A stretch of 64,000 nt of DNA, from positions 924,418-988,417 of the forward strand of contig NZ_GG697169.2 of the NCBI RefSeq assembly GCF_000161835.1, in the 5' to 3' direction. The translations under genes were made by a program, and so were the position numbers. Under the pieces are notes generated by a model. The model saw nothing but the letters and a program-made list of their open reading frames with translations, ran no database searches and was not told the DNA's origin. The number at the start of each line of letters is the position of its first letter. The stretch's first letter is position 1. Shown piece by piece: positions 39,308 through 47,675 of this stretch. Origin of the DNA: Thalassobium sp. R2A62 (GTDB taxonomy: Bacteria; Pseudomonadota; Alphaproteobacteria; Rhodobacterales; Rhodobacteraceae).

Positions 39308-39700
39308 TTAGCTGGCTTTGGCCTCGACATCCGCCGCCAACGCCTCTGCGCGTGCTGCCAACTCTGCCATCGCATCCGTAACCGTATGAGGGATCACAGG
39401 GACTTCGATCCGCTCGGGCTCGGGCGCGCCTTGGGCCGCAATCGCGTCGAGCTGCGACTGCAATTCAGCTGATTTGCCTTCGGCCTCGCGCACGCGGTCT
39501 TCCATTGCGGCGGTTTTGTCCGCGAGCAACAGACCCGACATCAACAACATCCGCGATTCCGGCATCCGTCCGATTTGGCTCGAAAGGCTTTGGGCCTCGA
39601 CATCCAACATTGCAGCTGCAGTTTGAAGAAAATGCTCTTCGCCGTCCTGACAGGACACTGCGAAATCGCGCCCACCTACTTTGATTGTAACTTCGGCCAT
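39308..39700 (-). CDS. zapA: Cell division protein ZapA
   Basis: 130-residue ZapA-type protein that bundles FtsZ protofilaments at the division site. The N-terminal fold begins AEVTIKVGGRDFAVSCQDGE and the helical middle holds LMSGLLLADKTAAMEDR. The tail is Ala/Glu-rich. Slightly longer than the 100-110 residue average. It starts 1 base after the coiled-coil gene stops, so the two form an operon. No 6S RNA/ygfA follows downstream, unlike in many other proteobacteria. Confidence 0.88.
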   Translation of the reverse strand: MAEVTIKVGGRDFAVSCQDGEEHFLQTAAAMLDVEAQSLSSQIGRMPESRMLLMSGLLLADKTAAMEDRVREAEGKSAELQSQLDAIAAQGAPEPERIEVPVIPHTVTDAMAELAARAEALAADVEAKAS

Positions 39701-39701
39701 T

Positions 39702-40175
39702 TTACGCCTCTCCTGCCAACGGTTCGATTTCGGCGATCATCGCATCCAGCTCGCCTCGGTCTGATGCGCGCACAGCACGCAACGCCTCGAGTTCGGCAAG
39801 CATGGCTTTGTTGATCAAATGCGGCTCGCCAACACCTGTCTCGTTAGCCTGACGCAACTGGGCATTGATATCGCGCAGCTGATCGTTGGTGGCACGAACC
39901 TTGGCCAATTCGGCCTCAAGAGATGACAACCTGTTCTGCTGTTCCGTTGTTTTGGATTGCAGCCCGTTGATTGTCCCGTCCTGGCGGTCCTTGAGCAGTT
40001 TAACCCGCTCTTCGAGCTGCGCATTCGCGGTCTTTTCCTCGTCCAACGCACGGCGTAAATCGTCGGCTTCGCCCGAGCTGGCCGCAGGGGCCGCGGGCCC
40101 CATTCCATCAACACCGGTCTTAATCCGGTCCAATGCCGAAATGATCCGCTGTTCAAGATCTGTAATGTCAGTCAT
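39702..40175 (-). CDS. Coiled-coil protein upstream of zapA
   Basis: 157-residue soluble protein with no recognised domain. Residues about 36-110 form a long heptad-rich coiled coil (LRRALDEEKTANAQLEERVK, then QQNRLSSLEAELAKVRATND), with a short Ala/Pro break before it. The C-terminal 45 residues (KAMLAELEALRAVRASDRGE) are again helical. Tight linkage to zapA and its rod-like shape suggest a division-site partner analogous to ZapB, but this is inference from context. Divergent from tkt. Confidence 0.7.
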   Translation of the reverse strand: MTDITDLEQRIISALDRIKTGVDGMGPAAPAASSGEADDLRRALDEEKTANAQLEERVKLLKDRQDGTINGLQSKTTEQQNRLSSLEAELAKVRATNDQLRDINAQLRQANETGVGEPHLINKAMLAELEALRAVRASDRGELDAMIAEIEPLAGEA

Positions 40176-40470
40176 TAACGCCTGCCCTCACTGCAACTGT
40201 ACCGGACGCATCCGATTTAAAATTCTATATCGCCTCTGCCTTTGCCTGCCTCTTAATCCCAACGGACCGGGCCAAAGTTCAACCGACGAATCGTGCCTCT
40301 TGTCTCAAACACTAACGTCTCGGCTAAAATCCCGCAAACAAAGGCTGGTTTACCGCTGTTTAGGTCCTTTTTCCGGCCCGACCGCTTGAATTCCAGTCCT
40401 CGCTTGATATGCAACAAATAACGCGACCGGCAGGCCGAAACGGCCAGCCCCAGATCAAAGGACAACGACC

Positions 40471-42489
40471 GTGGATATCTCTGAGCTTCGCAAGGCACAC
40501 CCCGATCACTGGATGCGCGCCGCCGCGATCCGCACATTGACGCTGGACGCTGTTGCTGCCGCGAACTCGGGTCACTCTGGCATGCCCATCGGCATGGCTG
40601 ATGTTGCGACGGTGCTCTATCAAAACCACCTGAACTTTGACCCCAAGAACCCGCTGTGGCCAGACCGCGACCGCTTTATCCTGTCCGCAGGCCACGGCTC
40701 GATGCTGCTCTATTCGCTGCTCTATCTCACCGGCTACGAAGATATGACGCTAGAGCAGGTCAAAGATTTCCGCCAATGGGGTGCCATCACTGCAGGCCAT
40801 CCTGAGTATGGCCATGCTACCGGCATTGAGACGACAACTGGCCCACTGGGCCAAGGTATCGCCAATTCCGTAGGCTTTGCCATCGCCGAAGAAATTCTGC
40901 GGGCACGGTTTGGCAAAAAGGTCATCAACCACCACACATATGTCATGGCTGGCGACGGCTGCCTTATGGAAGGTGTGAGCCAAGAGGCAATCGGCCTCGC
41001 TGGCATGCATGAACTGGGCAACCTCATCGTCTTCTTTGACGACAACAACATCACCATCGACGGCACTGTTGATATTGCTGACAAAACTGACCAAGTCGCG
41101 CGCTTCAAGGCATCCGGCTGGCATGTTCAGGAAATCGATGGCCACGACCCAGTGCAAATTGACGAAGCGGTCATTGCTGCCAAGAAGTCTTCAAAGCCAT
41201 CGATGATTGCGTGCAAGACACACATCGCGCTTGGCACATCGGCACAAGACACGTCCAAAGGCCACGGTGCACTGACTGATCCCAAACTGATCGCTGATGC
41301 ACGCGAGATCTACGGCTGGCCCCACGGCCCGTTCGAGATCCCAGCAGACATCAAATCCGCATGGGAAGGTTTCGCAGATCGCGGCATCGCCGCTCGCAAA
41401 GATTGGGAAGCCCGCTTTGCTACGATCTCGAACAACAAACAGGCCGAGTTCAACCGCGCCTTTGCACTAGAAGCCCCCAAGAAGCTGAGTGCGACGATCA
41501 AAGCGTTCAAGAAACAGATGTCGGAAACCGCGCCAAAAATGGCATCGCGATCCAGCTCTGAAAAAGTTCTCGACGCGGTCAATCCGATCATGCAGGAAAC
41601 TGTAGGTGGATCGGCAGACCTGACCGGATCGAACAACACCAAATCCAGCGATATGGGTGTGTTCCACCCAACCAATCGCGAAGGTCGCTATATTCACTAC
41701 GGTGTCCGCGAGCATGGCATGGCGTCTGCGATGAACGGTATGGTGCTGCACGGTGGTATTCGTCCTTACGGCGGAACATTCATGTGCTTTACGGACTACG
41801 CACGTGGCGCGATGCGCCTGTCTGCGCTGATGCAGGTGCCCACAGTCTACGTCATGACCCACGACAGCATCGGTTTGGGCGAAGACGGCCCAACACACCA
41901 GCCTGTCGAGCATCTGGCCCTGTTGCGCGCGACGCCGAACACAAACGTGTTCCGTCCAGCTGACACTGTTGAAACGGCCGAGGCTTGGGAAGTTGCACTG
42001 ACTGCCAAGACAACGCCATCCGTGCTCGCGCTCTCCCGTCAGGGCCTGCCCACCGTTCGGACCGAGCACAAGACCAAGAACCTAACAGCCCAAGGCGGTT
42101 ATGTTCTGGCTGATGCCACAAGCAAGCGTCAGGTGATTCTGATAGCGTCGGGTTCCGAGGTCGAAGTCGCCATGGCAGCGCGTGATCTGCTCGAAGCAGA
42201 AGGCATCGGTACACGGGTTGTCTCTATGCCGTGTATGGAGCTCTTCGCTCAGCAGGACGAAGCATACCGCAAGCGGGTCCTACCCGGCGGTCCCGTTCGC
42301 GTCGCAATCGAGGCTGGCGTGCGTCAGGGCTGGGATCAGTGGCTCTTGGGCGAGCGTGGCCGCGAAGCCAAGGCTGCGTTCGTAGGCATGGATAGCTTTG
42401 GCGCATCCGCACCTGCAGGCACCCTGTTTGAAAAGTTTGGCATCACTGCGGCAGACACAGCCGCAGCGGCCAAGGCAATGCTCTCTTAA
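40471..42489 (+). CDS. tkt: Transketolase
   Basis: TPP enzyme of the pentose phosphate pathway moving two-carbon units. The 672-residue protein has [11 protein letters not shown], the TPP motif [24 protein letters not shown]... (first 20: [20 protein letters not shown]), and pyrimidine-domain [13 protein letters not shown]. Start is GTG 40471 with AAAGGA upstream. The 295-base gap before it contains no gene; TTGAAT (40386) and TATGCA (40408), 16 apart, are a weak candidate promoter. It is followed by the gap genes, giving a central-carbon block. Confidence 0.96.
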   Translation: MDISELRKAHPDHWMRAAAIRTLTLDAVAAANSGHSGMPIGMADVATVLYQNHLNFDPKNPLWPDRDRFILSAGHGSMLLYSLLYLTGYEDMTLEQVKDFRQWGAITAGHPEYGHATGIETTTGPLGQGIANSVGFAIAEEILRARFGKKVINHHTYVMAGDGCLMEGVSQEAIGLAGMHELGNLIVFFDDNNITIDGTVDIADKTDQVARFKASGWHVQEIDGHDPVQIDEAVIAAKKSSKPSMIACKTHIALGTSAQDTSKGHGALTDPKLIADAREIYGWPHGPFEIPADIKSAWEGFADRGIAARKDWEARFATISNNKQAEFNRAFALEAPKKLSATIKAFKKQMSETAPKMASRSSSEKVLDAVNPIMQETVGGSADLTGSNNTKSSDMGVFHPTNREGRYIHYGVREHGMASAMNGMVLHGGIRPYGGTFMCFTDYARGAMRLSALMQVPTVYVMTHDSIGLGEDGPTHQPVEHLALLRATPNTNVFRPADTVETAEAWEVALTAKTTPSVLALSRQGLPTVRTEHKTKNLTAQGGYVLADATSKRQVILIASGSEVEVAMAARDLLEAEGIGTRVVSMPCMELFAQQDEAYRKRVLPGGPVRVAIEAGVRQGWDQWLLGERGREAKAAFVGMDSFGASAPAGTLFEKFGITAADTAAAAKAMLS

Positions 42490-42510
42490 GCAACGCTATA
42501 TTACGACTGC

Positions 42511-42543
42511 AAAGGGCCCGACCAATGAGGTTGGACCCTTTTG
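42511..42543 (+). terminator. Terminator of tkt
   Basis: AAAGGG-CCCGACC pairs imperfectly with GGTTGG-ACCCTTTT across AATGA, about 20 bases after the tkt stop. One mismatch and one G-U pair are present; the T-tract is short. It occupies the start of a 315-base gap whose remainder holds the gap1 operators. Confidence 0.65.
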
Positions 42544-42631
42544 CGTTTCGGCTGCCTGAAATAGTGAAGATCGCATCCAGCTAGTTCAGTCATCGAATCG
42601 GGATCAACCCGTTCGGACCCTCGACAAAAAT

Positions 42632-42645
42632 CGTTAGCGTAAACA
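42632..42645. promoter_or_regulatory. CceR-like operator 1 upstream of gap1
   Basis: CGTTAGCGTAAACA agrees with 11 of 14 bases of the palindrome TGTTAGCGCTAACA, the type recognised by the LacI-family regulator CceR of Rhodobacter. First of three such elements in the gap1 upstream region. Confidence 0.5.
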
Positions 42646-42664
42646 TCCCAAAACCACCTCTTCC

Positions 42665-42678
42665 TGTTAGCGCCAACC
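42665..42678. promoter_or_regulatory. CceR-like operator 2 upstream of gap1
   Basis: TGTTAGCGCCAACC, 12 of 14 matches to TGTTAGCGCTAACA. The same left half and core recur upstream of gap2. Confidence 0.6.
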
Positions 42679-42694
42679 GTAGCACATCAGTATG

Positions 42695-42708
42695 GTTTAA
42701 CGCTAACA
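42695..42708. promoter_or_regulatory. CceR-like operator 3 upstream of gap1
   Basis: GTTTAACGCTAACA, 11 of 14 matches, with a perfect right half CGCTAACA. It lies about 97 bases before the gap1 start codon, closest to any promoter. Confidence 0.5.
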
Positions 42709-42804
42709 TATTGACCTTACTGCGATATTTCCTTGGTCCTGTTCGATGCCCACCCGTATACCGAACGCAACAAGATACTCGCCCACCGGCATAGGAAACG
42801 CGAC

Positions 42805-43806
42805 ATGACAGTTACAGTAGGCATCAACGGATTTGGCCGCATCGGCCGTTGCACCCTCGCGCATATCGCCGAGAGCGCACGCAACGACGTCCAAGTCGTC
42901 AAGATCAACGCGACAGGCCCAATTGAAACCAACGCCCACCTTTTGCGCTATGACAGCGTCCATGGCCGCTTTGGCGGGGACGTCAAAGTTGACGATAGCA
43001 CATTGGATCTGGGGCGTGGCCCTATCGAGGTGATGTCGACCTACGAGCCAAAGGAACTGGATTGGGGCGGTGTTGACGTTGTCCTGGAATGCACCGGAAA
43101 ATTCAACGATGGCGGCAAGTCATCTGTTCACCTCGATCAAGGCGCCAAAAAGGTTCTGATCTCTGCACCTGCAACGAATGTCGACCGGACCGTTGTTTAC
43201 GGTGTGAACCACCGCGACATGCTCGCAAACGAAAAACTGATCTCGAACGGCTCTTGCACGACCAACTGTCTCGCGCCGTTGGCCAAAGTGCTGAACGATG
43301 CGATCGGTATCGAGCGTGGCATCATGACGACGATCCACAGCTACACAGGCGACCAACCAACGCTGGATCGCCGCCACAAAGACCTCTACCGCGCGCGCGC
43401 TGCCGCAATGGCGATGATCCCGACCTCCACGGGTGCAGCCAATGCATTGGGCGAAGTTCTGCCTGAACTCAGTGGCAAGCTCGACGGCACAGCCATGAGG
43501 GTGCCGACACCAAACGTAAGCGCAGTCGATCTGACATTTGAAGCCTCCAAAGACGTGACCGTAGAAGACGTGAACGCCATCGTCGCCGAAGCAGCCGCTG
43601 GCCACATGGGCGCGGTTCTATCCTACGATCCAGAGGAAAAGGTCAGCATCGACTTTAACCACACGCCGCATTCCTCGATCTTTGCGCCTGACCAAACCAA
43701 AGTTGTTGGCGGTCGCACTGTCCGCGTTCTGGCATGGTACGACAACGAGTGGGGCTTTTCGTGCCGCATGGCCGATGTCGCAGCGCTCATGGGCCGCTTG
43801 CACTAG
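42805..43806 (+). CDS. gap: Glyceraldehyde-3-phosphate dehydrogenase, copy 1 (possible NADP-preferring)
   Basis: 333-residue GAPDH interconverting glyceraldehyde-3-phosphate and 1,3-bisphosphoglycerate. GINGFGRIGR is the nucleotide loop; the catalytic Cys is in SNGSCTTNCLAP; His follows in the IMTTIHSYTGDQPTLD region. The residue after Asn in VVKINATGP is Ala where NAD-specific enzymes have Asp. The loop usually DLPHKDLRRA reads DRRHKDLYRA. Both changes favour NADP. In STGAANALGEV the usual Lys is Asn. ATG 42805 has TAGGA upstream; a 24-codon upstream extension is unmatched. A second gap gene lies 340 bases downstream. Confidence 0.95.
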   Translation: MTVTVGINGFGRIGRCTLAHIAESARNDVQVVKINATGPIETNAHLLRYDSVHGRFGGDVKVDDSTLDLGRGPIEVMSTYEPKELDWGGVDVVLECTGKFNDGGKSSVHLDQGAKKVLISAPATNVDRTVVYGVNHRDMLANEKLISNGSCTTNCLAPLAKVLNDAIGIERGIMTTIHSYTGDQPTLDRRHKDLYRARAAAMAMIPTSTGAANALGEVLPELSGKLDGTAMRVPTPNVSAVDLTFEASKDVTVEDVNAIVAEAAAGHMGAVLSYDPEEKVSIDFNHTPHSSIFAPDQTKVVGGRTVRVLAWYDNEWGFSCRMADVAALMGRLH

Positions 43807-43830
43807 GTCCCACAATTGGACCACAATACG

Positions 43831-43855
43831 GGGGCGCCATTCGGTGCCCCTTTTT
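43831..43855 (+). terminator. Terminator of gap1
   Basis: GGGGCGCC, loop ATTC, GGTGCCCC, then five T. It ends 2 bases before the start codon of the small membrane protein gene, so that gene needs readthrough or a promoter overlapping the hairpin. Confidence 0.88.
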
Positions 43856-43857
43856 CT

Positions 43858-44019
43858 ATGCCCAAGGACCCGACTGTGACCAACCGTATTGCACTCATTC
43901 TCGGCCTGATCATTGCGGGCGCAATTGTTTGGGATATTTACCGCAATGACGGGGCTGCATTGGTGTTTCTGGCCCGTCGTGGGCTCGACCTGATCGCCTA
44001 TCTCGCATTTTGGCGCTAA
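43858..44019 (+). CDS. Single-span membrane microprotein
   Basis: 53-residue protein, MPKDPTVTNR then a hydrophobic span IALILGLIIAGAIVWDIY and a short amphipathic tail ending LIAYLAFWR. No domain recognised. Placed between the two gap genes. From memory, similar small proteins stand at the same spot in other Roseobacters, which argues for a real gene. The start overlaps the gap1 terminator and has only the CCCC-TTTTTCT leader, with no Shine-Dalgarno, so translation may be low or coupled. Confidence 0.6.
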   Translation: MPKDPTVTNRIALILGLIIAGAIVWDIYRNDGAALVFLARRGLDLIAYLAFWR

Positions 44020-44071
44020 TTTCCGCCTGAAGCACCCCTTGGGACTGTTGACCTTTCTCCGAAAATCGCAA

Positions 44072-44085
44072 TGTTAGCGCCAACA
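44072..44085. promoter_or_regulatory. CceR-like operator upstream of gap2
   Basis: TGTTAGCGCCAACA matches 13 of 14 bases of the TGTTAGCGCTAACA palindrome. It lies 62 bases before the gap2 start codon, in the position of a promoter operator. Confidence 0.68.
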
Positions 44086-44146
44086 GCTTACTCCAAGCTC
44101 CCTCCCCGCGCCCAAGCAAATGGCGCGCAAGCCAAGGAATGCTCTT

Positions 44147-45151
44147 ATGTCAGTCAAAGTCGCAATTAATGGGTTCGGTCGGATCGGTCGCAACGTTCTG
44201 CGTGGTATCATCGAAAGCGGCCGCACAGATGTCGAAGTCGTCGCAATCAACGACCTCGGCCCTGTCGAGACCAACGCACACCTTTTGCGCTTTGACAGTG
44301 TGCACGGGCGTTTTCCTGCGACTGTGACGACGACTGAGACAACCATTGATGTGGGTCGCGGTCCAATCGCGGTGACAGCGATCCGCAACCCGGCTGACCT
44401 GCCATGGGGCGACATCGACATCGCACTCGAATGCACGGGCATCTTTACCAGCCATGAAGCTGCATCCGCTCACCTCGAGAACGGATCGAGCCGCGTTTTG
44501 GTTTCGGCCCCGTGTTCGAACGCGGACAAGACAATCGTCTTTGGCGTCAACCACGATCAGATCAACGCCGACGACCGCATCCTGTCAAACGCGTCCTGCA
44601 CAACAAACTGCCTGTCGCCCGTTGCCAAGGTTCTTAACGATGCCATCGGCATCAAACGCGGCTTTATGACAACCATCCACAGCTACACTGGCGACCAGCC
44701 AACGCTGGATACAATGCACAAAGACCTCTACCGCGCACGTGCTGCAGCACTGTCGATGATCCCAACCTCGACAGGCGCGGCCAAAGCTGTCGGTCTGGTC
44801 CTGCCAGAACTCAACGGCAAGCTCGACGGCGTCGCAATCCGTGTCCCTACTCCGAACGTCTCGGTCGTTGACCTCACATTCGAAGCGGCGCGCGACACAA
44901 CAGTAGAAGAAGTGAACGCCGCAATCAGCGCCGCTGCGGCCTCTGGGCCGCTCCAGGGTATCTTGGGCGTGACTGACGATAAACTGGTGTCTTCTGACTT
45001 TAATCACGACCCACATTCGTCAATCTTTGCCACAGATCAGACCAAAGTTATGGACGGCAATATGGTCCGTATTCTCAGCTGGTACGACAACGAGTGGGGC
45101 TTTTCGTGCCGGATGGCCGACACCGCAGTCGAGATGGCCAAATACCTCTGA
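44147..45151 (+). CDS. gap: Glyceraldehyde-3-phosphate dehydrogenase, copy 2 (NAD type)
   Basis: 334-residue GAPDH, a clear paralogue of the upstream copy. INGFGRIGRNVL nucleotide loop; catalytic Cys in SNASCTTNCLSP. The cofactor Asp is kept (VVAINDLGP), and the loop reads DTMHKDLYRA, so NAD use is expected. STGAAKAVGLV keeps the Lys. ATG 44147 follows AAGGAA. It has its own operator and ends in a very strong terminator. It is likely the main glycolytic enzyme while copy 1 serves another direction or cofactor. Confidence 0.95.
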   Translation: MSVKVAINGFGRIGRNVLRGIIESGRTDVEVVAINDLGPVETNAHLLRFDSVHGRFPATVTTTETTIDVGRGPIAVTAIRNPADLPWGDIDIALECTGIFTSHEAASAHLENGSSRVLVSAPCSNADKTIVFGVNHDQINADDRILSNASCTTNCLSPVAKVLNDAIGIKRGFMTTIHSYTGDQPTLDTMHKDLYRARAAALSMIPTSTGAAKAVGLVLPELNGKLDGVAIRVPTPNVSVVDLTFEAARDTTVEEVNAAISAAAASGPLQGILGVTDDKLVSSDFNHDPHSSIFATDQTKVMDGNMVRILSWYDNEWGFSCRMADTAVEMAKYL

Positions 45152-45167
45152 TACGCCCTGCGGCGCA

Positions 45168-45219
45168 GTAGCTATGCAAGCCCGTCCCCACATAGGGGGC
45201 GGGCTTTTTTCATAGCTAC
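45168..45219 (+). terminator. Nested double-stem terminator of gap2
   Basis: Inner stem AAGCCCGTCCCC / GGGGGCGGGCTT (45178-45206) with a T6 run 45205-45210. Outer arms GTAGCTATG (45168-45176) and CATAGCTAC (45211-45219) are perfect inverse complements, extending the structure by 9 bp beyond the T-run. Confidence 0.88.
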
Positions 45220-45309
45220 CAGCCAGTTACAAAAAATGCTGCGTTGCAGAAAACGCATAGCGGCCTTTCGGTTATGTCAGTTGTTACCGCAAACAAAAGG
45301 CGTAGATAT

Positions 45310-45334
45310 GGGTCAAGACAAACGAAGTTGACCC
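45310..45334. promoter_or_regulatory. Inverted repeat upstream of the DUF1127-like gene
   Basis: GGGTCAA (45310-45316), 11 bases, TTGACCC (45328-45334): a perfect 7+7 inverted repeat 21 bases before the start codon. It could be an operator or an mRNA hairpin close to the ribosome-binding site. Confidence 0.45.
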
Positions 45335-45355
45335 AATTCAAAGAGGAACGGCACT

Positions 45356-45505
45356 ATGAAAGTTATCACATCTCTTCGGAAAGCCGCTGCTTACCGCCGC
45401 ACCGTGGCTGAAATCAAAGCAATGCCTCAGGACGTCGCGTGGGACCTGAACATCTTCAAAGAAGATGCTCGCAAAATCGCAGCGCGCGCGGTCTACGGCA
45501 ACTAG
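45356..45505 (+). CDS. DUF1127-like small basic protein
   Basis: 49-residue peptide MKVITSLRKAAAYRRTVAEI, then a middle DVAWDLNIFKEDARKIA and the end AVYGN. The Arg-rich N-terminal helix followed by a short helix-turn-helix is the pattern of DUF1127/YjiS-like microproteins of Rhodobacteraceae, some of which bind RNA (CcaF1 in R. sphaeroides). AAAGAGGA precedes the ATG by 7 bases and a terminator follows, so it is a self-contained expressed gene. Function here unknown. Confidence 0.75.
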   Translation: MKVITSLRKAAAYRRTVAEIKAMPQDVAWDLNIFKEDARKIAARAVYGN

Positions 45506-45534
45506 GCGAACCGCCCCTTTGCTAAACCACTCAG

Positions 45535-45557
45535 GCCGCCTTTCGAGGCGGCTTTTT
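45535..45557 (+). terminator. Terminator of the DUF1127-like gene
   Basis: GCCGCCT (45535-45541), loop TTCG, AGGCGGC (45546-45552), then five T. A stable tetraloop hairpin 30 bases after the stop, facing convergent coaD. Confidence 0.92.
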
Positions 45558-45568
45558 CATGTCAGGTG

Positions 45569-46066
45569 TCAGGTTCTGTCGAACTTGGCGTCTAGGGCCG
45601 CACGAATTTCGGGTGTCACAAACTTGGACACATCCCCACCGAGGCGCGAGATTTCCTTGACCAATTTCGACGCAATAGCCTGATGTTCTGCTTCCGCCAT
45701 CAGGAACACGGTCTCGATCGTGTTGTCCAACTGTCGGTTCATGCCAACCATTTGGTATTCGTATTCGAAATCTGCGACAGCCCGAAGACCACGAATGATG
45801 ATGCCTGCGCCCACATCACGCGCGCAATCGATCAACAGATTTTCAAATGGGTGCACGACGATCTCAACACCGCTTGCCTCCGACAGCTTGGCGCATTCTG
45901 CTTCGACCATGGCCACACGTTCTTCTAGATCAAACAACGGTCCTTTGTCGCGGTTGATCGCGACACCAATGACGAGGCGGTCCACCAGAACCAATGCCCG
46001 TCGAATGATGTCCAAATGCCCCATTGTGATCGGGTCGAAAGTGCCAGGATAAAGGCCAATGCGCAT
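45569..46066 (-). CDS. coaD: Phosphopantetheine adenylyltransferase
   Basis: Adenylates 4'-phosphopantetheine to dephospho-CoA. The 165-residue nucleotidyltransferase has the TxGH motif in GTFDPITMGHLDII, the RGLR motif in IIIRGLRAVADFEYEYQM, and IASKLVKEISRLGGDVSKFV (the ISS-type ATP site). Starts MRIGLYPGTFDP. It stands alone, convergent with the DUF1127-like gene. Confidence 0.96.
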   Translation of the reverse strand: MRIGLYPGTFDPITMGHLDIIRRALVLVDRLVIGVAINRDKGPLFDLEERVAMVEAECAKLSEASGVEIVVHPFENLLIDCARDVGAGIIIRGLRAVADFEYEYQMVGMNRQLDNTIETVFLMAEAEHQAIASKLVKEISRLGGDVSKFVTPEIRAALDAKFDRT

Positions 46067-46183
46067 GGTCGCGCTCCTTTTGGTCGTCTAGTTCTCATTT
46101 GGTCACAGGCAACAATATTGCTTCGCCGATTGCAAGACGAACCCCCCCCTGTTACGTAGGGACCAAAGAGATGTGACGCGGGG

Positions 46184-46618
46184 CTAGTGCCCCATGATCA
46201 TGCCTTCAAGCGCCTCGCGCTCGACTTCTAGCTCGCTAAGCCGTGCTTTAACCACATCGCCCAGCGTGATCAGCCCAACCATTTCGCCATCTTTGACGAC
46301 GGGCATGTGTCGAAACCGGCCTTGGGTCATTTTGGCGAGCACGACATCAGCCACATCCGTCGGCGCGCATGTGACGGGGTTCACCGTCATGATGTCAGCG
46401 GCACTGTCCGTCATACACGCGACACCACGCGTGCCTAATTCACGAACGATATCGCGCTCTGATAGAATCCCATCTGCACGAGAGCCACTGGCCGAAACAA
46501 CCACTGTACCGATACGTTTTTTTGACAGGACTGCGGCAACCTCGCCAACAGACATCCCCGGCAATACGGTGATAACGCCCTGATCTGATTTAGAATTCAG
46601 AATTTGGTGCACAAGCAT
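46184..46618 (-). CDS. CBS-pair domain protein
   Basis: 144-residue protein made only of two CBS domains. The first spans about residues 15-65 (GVITVLPGMSVGEVAAVLSK, ILSERDIVREL); the second about 75-130 (MTVNPVTCAPTDVADVVLAK, RHMPVVKDGEMVGLITLGDV). CBS pairs bind adenine nucleotides and sense energy state. Which target it regulates is not visible. AGGAGG lies just upstream of the ATG. Confidence 0.88.
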   Translation of the reverse strand: MLVHQILNSKSDQGVITVLPGMSVGEVAAVLSKKRIGTVVVSASGSRADGILSERDIVRELGTRGVACMTDSAADIMTVNPVTCAPTDVADVVLAKMTQGRFRHMPVVKDGEMVGLITLGDVVKARLSELEVEREALEGMIMGH

Positions 46619-46676
46619 TTTGGCCCTCCTTTGATCTATTCCAGATCTCTAGCGTCGCCCTTTGCACCGCCCTCTG

Positions 46677-47567
46677 TCAAGTCAGCCCTTCGAGCCGAGC
46701 CACTTCGGACTTCATGCCAGCCATCAAACGGTCGGCAAATCGCTTCAACCGCTCAACCCGTTTGTCCGATGCATGACGCACGAGATAAAAGCTTCGGGTC
46801 AATGAAATCTCATCCATCAGAATACGTTCCAACCTACCGATCAGTGGCAGGGCAAAGTCATGGCCAATGCCGACCCCTGCCCCCTGTCGCAATGCATTCA
46901 GTTGAACCGCGACCGAGTTCGATGCGACGGTCACGCGGTCGACATCCATCTCTCGCAAATAGTCCAATTCCGCATCAAAGATCATATCATGGATATAACC
47001 GACAATCGGATGGTTCTTGAGATCCGCTTTGGTCGTGATTGGATCGCAATGGGCCAGATAAGGCTTGGATGCCACCACATGCAATTTGTAGTCCGTAACC
47101 TTTTGTACCAGCAAACGCCCCGTATCCGGCGGGCTGACCGTGATCGCCATGTCGGCCTCACGTTTGGACAGGTTCACTACCCGTGGCAAAGCGAGGATCT
47201 GCACCTCTAGATCGGGGTTTTCGCGGCTGATATCAGCGCACACTTTTGGCAAAAGGAAATTCGCACAGCCATCAGGCGCACCAACTCTGATTTGCCCTGA
47301 TAGTTGTTCGGCCTGACCTTGTGCTTCCTCTCTTGCAAGTGACAGCGCCGCTTCGGCCTGTCGCGCATGGGCATCAATACGTGCCCCAAGATCGGTAAGC
47401 GCATAGCCCTGCGGAGACTTAACAAAGAGCGCACCGCCGAGTTCTTCTTCGAGGCGCGCAACCCGCCGTCCGACAGTTGCGGGGTCAACCTTGAGCACTT
47501 TACCTGCCCCAGACAGGCTCTCTGCCCGTGCAACGGCCAGAAACACTTTCATATCATCCCAATTCAT
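46677..47567 (-). CDS. LysR-family regulator next to mmsA
   Basis: 296-residue LysR-type regulator. Winged helix in residues 1-60 (MNWDDMKVFLAVARAESLSG, VDPATVGRRVARLEEEL), effector domain after about 90. A frame reaching far upstream runs antisense into mmsA and is rejected; the start is ATG 47567 (or the ATG before it). It is divergent from mmsA with about 100 bases between, so control of valine catabolism is likely. The gap is AT-rich with no exact T-N11-A palindrome that I can single out. Confidence 0.88.
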   Translation of the reverse strand: MNWDDMKVFLAVARAESLSGAGKVLKVDPATVGRRVARLEEELGGALFVKSPQGYALTDLGARIDAHARQAEAALSLAREEAQGQAEQLSGQIRVGAPDGCANFLLPKVCADISRENPDLEVQILALPRVVNLSKREADMAITVSPPDTGRLLVQKVTDYKLHVVASKPYLAHCDPITTKADLKNHPIVGYIHDMIFDAELDYLREMDVDRVTVASNSVAVQLNALRQGAGVGIGHDFALPLIGRLERILMDEISLTRSFYLVRHASDKRVERLKRFADRLMAGMKSEVARLEGLT

Positions 47568-47675
47568 CATCCCGCTCGCCCGCCTCTTTTTGCAAAGCTG
47601 TTTTGTATAAATTCCTCTGTTCCAAACAAAAACGCAAGAGTATCCTATCCAAAACCGCAACCTATGAGAGATCCC

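Noticed and set aside
40176-40470. Possible 6S RNA or riboswitch upstream of tkt, given the nearby zapA
   Set aside because: No long hairpin with the open central bubble of 6S RNA and no riboswitch core seen; only a weak promoter candidate.
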